The notes under the pieces: generated by a model
Told to the model about the DNA's origin: nothing
What the model saw: the letters and a program-made list of their open reading frames with translations, nothing else
Databases searched by the model: none
Program-made: the position numbers and the translations under genes
Shown: piece by piece, positions 55,601 through 64,000 of the stretch
Position numbering within the stretch: position 1 is the stretch's first letter
Layout of the letters: each line of letters begins with the position of its first letter
Source of the DNA: Symsagittifera roscoffensis
Lineage: Eukaryota; Xenacoelomorpha; Acoela; Convolutidae
Assembly: GCF_963678635.1 (NCBI RefSeq)
Contig: NC_087064.1
Coordinates: forward strand, 66,147,548 to 66,211,547
DNA length: 64,000 nt
Direction: 5' to 3'

Positions 55601-58600
55601 TAGTGGATTCATCAATCCGGAAGGGTCCAAATAGCAATGTTTTTGGCACATTTTTTCAGCTGGAATGTTTGAAATTGGGTCTTTTGCATTGAACTAGGAG
55701 AGTATAGGCCTTTTGAGCTCGGATCAATCATTTTTAGGTCAAAAAGTCAAGAATTGCTAGGCGGAACCTATAAGTGAGATAATTTTTGAACTCTAGAAAA
55801 CAGAAGTTTTGGTTGATAACTTTGGAACTACTGGACAGATCCAGTTGATCATAGTACCACTAGATCAGAAATTAGGTGAGCTTACTCATAAAGCCTTCAA
55901 TTATTCGAAAAAGAAAGCGTATAGTTTTTTTAAGTTTGTTTTTAGCAAAATTACCCATTTGCGAAGGTAGACCCTTCACGTTTTGGATTTTTTTTTGGCC
56001 GGCAGAACCACTAACGAGCATTCCGCGCCGAGCGGATGCGCAAAACAGGGCCCTAACCGGAAGTTTAGTTCGGAACGCGGAAGCCTTCCGCATTCCCGTG
56101 AATAGCTTTTCAACCTAGTTAAGACCGAAAACTCACGTACCAGGAAGGGTGGGGAATTGGCCGTCCCGTCGTTCCCTGACAGGTTTGTGACCAAAAACAC
56201 TTAAAGATATTCAGGAAACCAAACAAAAAGTAGAATAGTACCTTAGAAATAAAAACATTAAAAACAACCGAAAAAACCAAAAACAGTAAAAAGTATAAAA
56301 TCAGTAGAAATCATCCCCACCAGACGAGATGTGATCCGACTCTCCCACTTGTTGTTGTTAGATAAATTGTTGTTACAGGCATTTGTATCAATCAGGATCG
56401 TTACGATCAAATTTGTGGCTCGTTTGTGGTGCTTGTACTGTAGGGTTTCTTGAGTATTTAAGAACGTTAATGCTGACTTGCGCTCAATTGAGAAGGGTCG
56501 TGGGAGACGACTGATCCGGCAAGCAGTACAAGGAGCAACAAGAAGGGGCTCAACGACAACAACAATCGACTGTTGGGTATGGTTAACAAGGTTTGTATCC
56601 CTTTTGGTACAAAAAGTAAGATATCAATCTGTGGGGGGCTCGACCGTGACTGCACTGTAGTAACCCTTCACCGAGTTGCGAATTTCAGAGTTAAGCACCT
56701 TAATTCGGGTATTGAACAAACCCGGAGGGGTATAATTTTACTAGTATTACTAATTATACAGCCTAAATTAATACTCCTATACCGTTTTTCAGTGAAAAAC
56801 ACAGTAAGCAGACCGGTTTTTAGGGTCAAAATAGCGATATTTTGATCCCCCCACAAATCGCGATTTTTGAGATATCGATATTTTTTGAAACATAAAAAAG
56901 CGCAAAATTAGTAATTTACATCGTAACTGTACTAGTATAGTAGGTAGAACCGGTTCAGTTTAGTTCAGAAGTGGTTGGAACTAATTGGGTACCAAAAGAC
57001 TGAATTTTATTGATTTTTGAAAAAAAACGAATGCTACAAAATAAGAATTTTTTTAAAAACAATTTGAATTAGGACAGTAAAAATTGTTGTTCGGACAAAG
57101 TACACTAGTGAATCGACAGGTTTTAAAACCCGTTTGCCAATAACCTTCCGGGTTACTTAACGTGTTTGATTTAGTGGATTCATCAATCCGGAAGGGTCCA
57201 AATAGCAATGTTTTTGGCACATTTTTTCAGCTGGAATGTTTTAAATTGGGTCTTTTGCATTGAACTAGGAGAGTATAGGCCTTTTGAGCTCGGATCAATC
57301 ATTTTTAGGTCAAAAAGTCAAGAATTGCTAGGCGGAACCTATAAGTGAGATAATTTTTGAACTCTAGAAAACAGAAGTTTTGGTTGATAACTTTAGAACT
57401 ACTGGACAGATCCAGTTGATCATAGTACCACTAGATCAGAAATTAGGTGAGCTTACTCATAAAGCCTTCAATTATTCGAAAAAGAAAGCGTATAGTTTTT
57501 TTAAGTTTGTTTTTAGCAAAATTACCCATTTGCGAAGGTAGACCCTTCACGTTTTGGATTTTTGTTTGGCCGGCAGAACCACTAACGAGCATTCCGCGCC
57601 GAGCGGATGCGCAAAACAGGGCCCTAACCGGAAGTTTAGTTCGGAACGCTGAAGCCTTCCGCATTCCCGTGAATAGCTTTTCAACCTAGTTAAGACCGAA
57701 AACTCACGTACCAGGAAGGGTGGGGAATTGGCCGTCCCGTCGTTCCCTGACAGGTTTGTGACCAAAAACACTTAAAGATATTCAGGAAACCAAACAAAAA
57801 GTAGAATAGTACCTTAGAAATAAAAACATTAAAAACAACCGAAAAAACCAAAAACAGTAAAAAGTATAAAATCAGTAGAAATCATCCCCACCAGACGAGA
57901 TGTGATCCGACTCTCCCACTTGTTGTTGTTAGATAAATTGTTGTTACAGGCATTTGTATCAATCAGGATCGTTACGATCAAATTTGTGGCTCGTTTGTGG
58001 TGCTTGTACTGTAGGGTTTCTTGAGTATTTAAGAACGTTAATGCTGACTTGCGCTCAATTGAGAAGGGTCGTGGGAGACGACTGATCCGGCAAGCAGTAC
58101 AAGGAGCAACAAGAAGGGGCTCAACGACAACAACAATCGACTGTTGGGTATGGTTAACAAGGTTTGTATCCCTTTTGGTACAAAAAGTAAGATATCAATC
58201 TGTGGGGGGCTCGACCGTGACTGCACTGTAGTAACCCTTCACCGAGTTGCGAATTTCAGAGTTAAGCACCTTAATTCGGGTATTGAACAAACCCGGAGGG
58301 GTATAATTTTACTAGTATTACTAATTATACAGCCTAAATTAATACTCCTATACCGTTTTTCAGTGAAAAACACAGTAAGCAGACCGGTTTTTAGGGTCAA
58401 AATAGCGATATTTTGATCCCCCCACAAATCGCGATTTTTGAGATATCGATATTTTTTGAAACATAAAAAAGCGCAAAATTAGTAATTTACATCGTAACTG
58501 TACTAGTATAGTAGGTAGAACCGGTTCAGTTTAGTTCAGAAGTGGTTGGAACTAATTGGGTACCAAAAGACTGAATTTTATTGATTTTTGAAAAAAAACG

Positions 58601-60711
58601 AATGCTACAAAATAAGAATTTTTTTAAAAACAATTTGAATTAGGACAGTAAAAATTGTTGTTCGGACAAAGTACACTAGTGAATCGACAGGTTTTAAAAC
58701 CCGTTTGCCAATAACCTTCCGGGTTACTTAACGTGTTTGATTTAGTGGATTCATCAATCCGGAAGGGTCCAAATAGCAATGTTTTTGGCACATTTTTTCA
58801 GCTGGAATGTTTTAAATTGGGTCTTTTGCATTGAACTAGGAGAGTATAGGCCTTTTGAGCTCGGATCAATCATTTTTAGGTCAAAAAGTCAAGAATTGCT
58901 AGGCGGAACCTATAAGTGAGATAATTTTTGAACTCTAGAAAACAGAAGTTTTGGTTGATAACTTTGGAACTACTGGACAGATCCAGTTGATCATAGTACC
59001 ACTAGATCAGAAATTAGGTGAGCTTACTCATAAAGCCTTCAATTATTCGAAAAAGAAAGCGTATAGTTTTTTTAAGTTTGTTTTTAGCAAAATTACCCAT
59101 TTGCGAAGGTAGACCCTTCACGTTTTGGATTTTTTTTTTGGCCGGCAGAACCACTAACGAGCATTCCGCGCCGAGCGGATGCGCAAAGCAGGGCCCTAAC
59201 CGGAAGTTTAGTTCGGAACGCGGAAGCCTTCCGCATTCCCGTGAATAGCTTTTCAACCTAGTTAAGACCGAAAACTCACGTACCAGGAAGGGTGGGGAAT
59301 TGGCCGTCCCGTTGTTCCCTGACAGGTTTGTGACCAAAAACACTTAAAGATATTCAGGAAACCAAACAAAAAGTAGAATAGTACCTTAGAAATAAAAACA
59401 TTAAAAACAACCGAAAAAACCAAAAACAGTAAAAAGTATAAAATCAGTAGAAATCATCCCCACCAGACGAGATGTGATCCGACTCTCCCACTTGTTGTTG
59501 TTAGATAAATTGTTGTTACAGGCATTTGTATCAATCAGGATCGTTACGATCAAATTTGTGGCTCGTTTGTGGTGCTTGTACTGTAGGGTTTCTTGAGTAT
59601 TTAAGAACGTTAATGCTGACTTGCGCTCAATTGAGAAGGGTCGTGGGAGACGACTGATCCGGCAAGCAGTACAAGGAGCAACAAGAAGGGGCTCAACGAC
59701 AACAACAATCGACTGTTGGGTATGGTTAACAAGGTTTGTATCCCTTTTGGTACAAAAAGTAAGATATCAATCTGTGGGGGGCTCGACCGTGACTGCACTG
59801 TAGTAACCCTTCACCGAGTTGCGAATTTCAGAGTTAAGCACCTTAATTCGGGTATTGAACAAACCCGGAGGGGTATAATTTTACTAGTATTACTAATTAT
59901 ACAGCCTAAATTAATACTCCTATACCGTTTTTCAGTGAAAAACACAGTAAGCAGACCGGTTTTTAGGGTCAAAATAGCGATATTTTGATCCCCCCACAAA
60001 TCGCGATTTTTGAGATATCGATATTTTTTGAAACATAAAAAAGCGCAAAATTAGTAATTTACATCGTAACTGTACTAGTATAGTAGGTAGAACCGGTTCA
60101 GTATAGTTCAGAAGTGGTTGGAACTAATTGGGTACCAAAAGACTGAATTTTATTGATTTTTGAAAAAAACTAATGCTACAAAATAAGAATTTTTTTAAAA
60201 ACAATTTGAATTAGGACAGTAAAAATTGCTGTTCGGACAAAGTACACTAGTGAATCGACAGGTTTTAAAACCCGTTTGCCAATAACCTTCCGGGTTACTT
60301 AACGTGTTTGATTTAGTGGATTCATCAATCCGGAAGGGTCCAAATAGCAATGTATTTGGCACATTTTTTCAGCTGGAATGTTTTAAATCGGGTCTTTTGC
60401 ATTGAACTAGGAGAGTATAGGCCTTTTGAGCTCGGATCAATAAATTTTAGGTCAAAAAGTCAAGAACTGCTAAAAAAAAAAGTTAGGCAGAACCTATAAG
60501 TGAGATAGTTTTTGAACCTTAGAAAACAGAAATTTTGGTTAATAACTTTGGAACTACTGGACAGATCCAGTTGATCTTGGTACCACTAGATCAGAAATTA
60601 GGTGAGCTTACTCATAGAGTCTTCAATTATTCGAAAAAGACAGCGTAAATTTTTTTTAAGTTTGTTTTTATCAAAATTACCAATTTGCGAAGGTAGACCC
60701 TTCACGTTTTG
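49691..60711 (+). repeat. Tandem array of seven ~1.57-kb leader units (element 4)
   Basis: Using TCACGTTTTGG as a boundary, units begin at 49691, 51270, 52838, 54406, 55976, 57547 and 59118, and the array ends at 60712. Unit lengths are 1579, 1568, 1568, 1570, 1571, 1571 and 1594 bp. The first unit is the most diverged; units 3-6 are nearly identical, pointing to recent expansion. Each unit carries GCGCCGAGCGGATGCGCAAA, several CCGGAAGGGT motifs and CCTTCCG arms. The single-copy counterpart is in the leader of element 3 (about 6024-7660). Short frames of 60-90 codons repeated in each unit show no sign of being genes. Confidence 0.93.
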
Positions 60712-61825
60712 GAATTTTTTTTTTTGGAAAGCCCTTATACCCCTACCAGATGGTAGTAACGGTTGAATAAGGCAATTTTACGCTGTTATAGACAAAAAGA
60801 GAGGGCTAAAGAACCAAGGAAACCATTGTCGAGTCGAAACTAGGCTAGTTAGAAGATCTTTCACAGTTGAGTAGAATAGTAAAATAAGAAGCTTAACTAC
60901 GATCCGGAAGGGTCTAGGGACGGAAATACACGCTTCCTAGTTAGTTTCTACAGCATAATAGCATCGTAGTAGGTATCCGGAAGGGTCTCGGGTGAGTTTT
61001 TTAAAAATCCACGAAAAGCTATTTTTACAAACCCGAAGGGGTCCCAATCCGGAGGGGTCCTATATTTATCAATCTGGAAGGGTCCTATTTTTGCCAATCT
61101 GGAAGGGTCCCAATTTTGCTATTCCGGAGGGTTCCCAATTTTGCCAATCCCGGAGGGGTTCTATTTTGCCAATCTGGAGGAATCCTATTTTGTCAATCAG
61201 GAGGGGTCCTATTTTGCCAATCCGGAGCTGTCCTTATTTTGCCAATCCGGAAGGGTACCAATTTTGCGAATCCAGAGGGGTCCTATTTTTGCCAATCCGG
61301 AAGGGTACCAATTTTGCCAATCCAGAGGGGTCCTATTTTTGCCAATCCGGAAGGGTACCAATTTTGCCAATCCAGAGGGGTCCTATTTTGCCAATACGGA
61401 AGGGTCCCATATATGTCAGTCCGGAGGGGTCCCAATTTTGCCAATCCATAAGGGTCCCAATTTTGCCAATCCGTAAGGGTCCTATATTTTGTCAAAACTT
61501 AAGTATACAAAAGAAAAGTATATGGTAAAGAATATTCGGTTATTAAGTGTCAGTCTAGAAACCAGTGACTGCACTGGTAACTTGCCTTTTAAAAGGACCA
61601 GAGTAAAACAAAACAGGTCTCAACCCGGATATTCGCGACACTAAGTCAAGTTTGAATAAGAGTTTGTCACTGATTTGTATTGTTTTTAAATCCAAATCAA
61701 TTTTTGGAAAAGTAATTGCCTTAGGATTATAGTAGGTCTAGCTCGGGCAATCCGAAGACAGATACGTAACACAGGACTCGGTGGGTGCAATAGACGCCCA
61801 CTTGAGAAAAATACTGCCGTCAAGT
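60712..61825 (+). other. Unique leader segment downstream of the array (element 4)
   Basis: Homologous to about 7650-8480 of the element 3 leader, including the short CCGGAGGGGT repeats and the segment containing GGACTCGGTGGGTGCAATAG, so it is the normal continuation towards gag. Confidence 0.75.
61030..61495 (+). repeat. Short direct repeats CCGGAAGGGTCC...TTTTGCCAAT (element 4)
   Basis: About 17 units of 24-27 bp built from CAATCCGGAAGGGTCC plus a TATTTTTGC or AATTTTGC linker. A 50-bp higher-order period (CCAATCCGGAAGGGTACC / CCAATCCAGAGGGGTCC) is repeated three times at about 61240-61385. A second copy is at 62837-63107. Confidence 0.88.
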
Positions 61826-63300
61826 TTTTGAGATATCGATATTTTTTGAAACAGAAAAAAGCGCAAAATTAGTAATTTACATCGTAACTGTACTAGTATA
61901 GTAGGTAGAACCGGTTCAGTTTAGTTCAGAAGTGGTTGGAACTAATTGGGTACCAAAAGACTGAATTTTATTGATTTTTGAAAAAAACGAATGCTACAAA
62001 ATAAGAATTTTTTTAAAAACAATTTGAATTAGGACAGTAAAAATTGTTGTTCGGACAAAGTACACTCCGAACACTCCAAGGAAACCATTGTCGAGTCGAA
62101 ACTAGGCTAGTTAGAAGATCTTGCCAATCCGTTTTGCCAATCCGTAAGGGTCCTATATTTTAACGTGTTTGATTTAGTGGATTCATCAATCCGGAAGGGT
62201 CCAAATAGCAATGTATTTGGCACATTTTTTCAGCTGGAATGTTTTAAATCGGGTCTTTTGCATTGAACTAGGAGAGTATAGGCCTTTTGAGCTCGGATCA
62301 ATAAATTTTAGGTCAAAAAGTCAAGAACTGCTAAAAAAAAAAAGTTAGGCGGAACCTATAAGTGAGATAGTTTTTGAACCTTAGAAAACAGAAATTTTGG
62401 TTAATAACTTTGGAACTACTGGACAGATCCAGTTGATCTTGGTACCACTAGATCAGAAATTAGGTGAGCTTACTCATAGAGTCTTCAATTATTCGAAAAA
62501 GACAGCGTAAATTTTTTTTAAGTTTGTTTTTATCAAAATTACCAATTTGCGAAGGTAGACCCTTCACGTTTTGGAATTTTTTTTTTTGGAAAGCCCTTAT
62601 ACCCCTACCAGATGGTAGTAACGGTTGAATAAGGCAATTTTACGCTGTTATAGACAAAAAGAGAGGGCTAAAGAACCAAGGAAACCATTGTCGAGTCGAA
62701 ACTAGGCTAGTTAGAAGATCTTTCACAGTTGAGTAGAATAGTAAAATAAGAAGCTTAACTACGATCCGGAAGGGTCTAGGGACGGAAATACACGCTTCCT
62801 AGTTAGTTTCTACAGCATAATAGCATCGTAGTAGGTATCCGGAGCTGTCCTTATTTTGCCAATCCGGAAGGGTACCAATTTTGCGAATCCAGAGGGGTCC
62901 TATTTTTGCCAATCCGGAAGGGTACCAATTTTGCCAATCCAGAGGGGTCCTATTTTTGCCAATCCGGAAGGGTACCAATTTTGCCAATCCAGAGGGGTCC
63001 TATTTTGCCAATACGGAAGGGTCCCATATATGTCAGTCCGGAGGGGTCCCAATTTTGCCAATCCATAAGGGTCCCAATTTTGCCAATCCGTAAGGGTCCT
63101 ATATTTTGTCAAAACTTAAGTATACAAAAGAAAAGTATATGGTAAAGAATATTCGGTTATTAAGTGTCAGTCTAGAAACCAGTGACTGCACTGGTAACTT
63201 GCCTTTTAAAAGGACCAGAGTAAAACAAAACAGGTCTCAACCCGGATATTCGCGACACTAAGTCAAGTTTGAATAAGAGTTTTCTTTTTATTCGAAAAAG
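61826..63300 (+). repeat. Scrambled duplicated zone of the leader (element 4)
   Basis: A mosaic of segments already seen upstream. About 61826-62066 copies part of an array unit of the type with AACAGAAAAAAGCG. 62067-62117 copies about 60813-60850. 62118-62160 copies the end of the short-repeat zone. 62161-62836 copies about 60300-60977. 62837-63287 copies about 61224-61673. From about 63300 the normal array unit (as at 59270) resumes. Junctions share a few bases such as ATCCGGA. Confidence 0.82.
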
Positions 63301-64000
63301 AAAACTCACGTACCAGGAAGGGTGGGGAATTGGCCGTCCCGTCGTTCCCTGACAGGTTTGTGACCAAAAACACTTAAAGATATTCAGGAAACCAAACAAA
63401 AAGTAGAATAGTACCTTAGAAATAAAAACATTAAAAACAACCGAAAAAACCAAAAACAGTAAAAAGTATAAAATCAGTAGAAATCATCCCCACCAGACGA
63501 GATGTGATCCGACTCTCCCACTTGTTGTTGTTAGATAAATTGTTGTTACAGGCATTTGTATCAATCAGGATCGTTACGATCAAATTTGTGGCTCGTTTGT
63601 GGTGCTTGTACTGTAGGGTTTCTTGAGTATTTAAGAACGTTAATGCTGACTTGCGCTCAATTGAGAAGGGTCGTGGGAGACGACTGATCCGGCAAGCAGT
63701 ACAAGGAGCAACAAGAAGGGGCTCAACGACAACAACAATCGACTGTTGGGTATGGTTAACAAGGTTTGTATCCCTTTTGGTACAAAAAGTAAGATATCAA
63801 TCTGTGGGGGGCTCGACCGTGACTGCACTGTAGTAACCCTTCACCGAGTTGCGAATTTCAGAGTTAAGCACCTTAATTCGGGTATTGAACAAACCCGGAG
63901 GGGTATAATTTTACTAGTATTACTAATTATACAGCCTAAATTAATACTCCTATACCGTTTTTCAGTGAAAAACACAGTAAGCAGACCGGTTTTTAGGGTC
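63301..64000 (+). repeat. Partial array unit at the window end (element 4)
   Basis: Matches 59270-59970 almost exactly, so the leader array restarts after the scrambled zone and continues past the window. Confidence 0.88.

Larger units (their letters stand above)
48599..64000 (+). mobile_element. Element 4: 5' part of a related retroelement with a greatly expanded leader
   Basis: Starts with an LTR (48599-49545) related to that of element 3, then the conserved primer-binding site and a leader of at least 14.4 kb that runs off the window. No gag frame is reached. The leader is homologous to that of element 3 but enlarged by tandem duplication and rearrangement. Confidence 0.85.

Noticed and set aside
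51761-59999. Sets of 60-100-codon frames recurring in each 1.57-kb unit
   Set aside because: They recur only because the DNA is tandemly repeated; they overlap on both strands and are disrupted in the first unit.
61030-61495. CRISPR-like array
   Set aside because: Repeat and linker are both short and repetitive, linkers are not unique spacers, and the context is a eukaryotic retroelement leader.
60992-61528. A 178-codon frame and overlapping frames over the short CCGGAAGGGT repeats
   Set aside because: Repeat-derived, present in several frames at once and duplicated at 62856-63145; no sign of a real protein.

Overview
The window is eukaryotic, repeat-rich DNA made almost entirely of giant Ty3/gypsy-type (Metaviridae-like) LTR retroelements. 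Three related families lie nested or side by side, and only about 1.5 kb (4234-5054 and 47955-48598) looks like non-retroelement DNA. T-rich splice acceptors ending in CAG, AT-rich intergenic DNA and the Gag/Pol architecture suggest an invertebrate animal, possibly a nematode. That assignment is an inference from style, not proof. No tRNA, rRNA, CRISPR or bacterial feature was seen.

Layout. (A) 1-4233, plus strand: 3' end of a retroelement, cut by the window edge. It carries a deleted copy of a giant third ORF and one LTR. (B) 4234-5054: host-like DNA. (C) 5055-47954, plus strand: element 3, with 931-bp LTRs, a 2.9-kb leader, gag-pol, a macro-like domain fused to the end of Pol, and a third ORF. 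It is split by (D) 9803-32676, minus strand: element 2, a complete 22.9-kb retroelement with 885-bp LTRs inserted inside the gag of element 3. (E) 47955-48598: host-like DNA with a small Cys-rich ORF whose start codon was the insertion site of element 3. (F) 48599 to the window end, plus strand: element 4, with an LTR, a primer-binding site and a leader of more than 14 kb. That leader is mostly a tandem array of about seven 1.57-kb units followed by a scrambled duplicated zone; its gag is not reached.

How the parts work together. Gag with two zinc knuckles, protease, reverse transcriptase, RNase H and integrase form one long ORF. Pol is followed in frame by a region resembling ADP-ribose-binding macro domains: fused in element 3, separated by a single TAA in element 2. 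A third ORF (2959 aa in element 2) carries a coiled coil, a GDSL/SGNH-hydrolase-like domain, a second degenerate SGNH-like block, a conserved CCHCC cysteine/histidine module and a C-terminal SUMO-interaction-like motif. No envelope protein is recognisable.

Element 2 has nearly identical LTRs and intact long ORFs, so it is young. Element 3 is older (7 LTR differences by eye) and broken by the nested insertion and two small frameshifts in reverse transcriptase. The most notable signals beyond domain content are a 40-nt stretch identical between elements 2 and 3 inside coding sequence, containing the same TCCGGGGAG core found next to the 3' LTR; the expanded structured leader of element 4; and a strand-biased CTTGAG word spread through the element 1/2 family.
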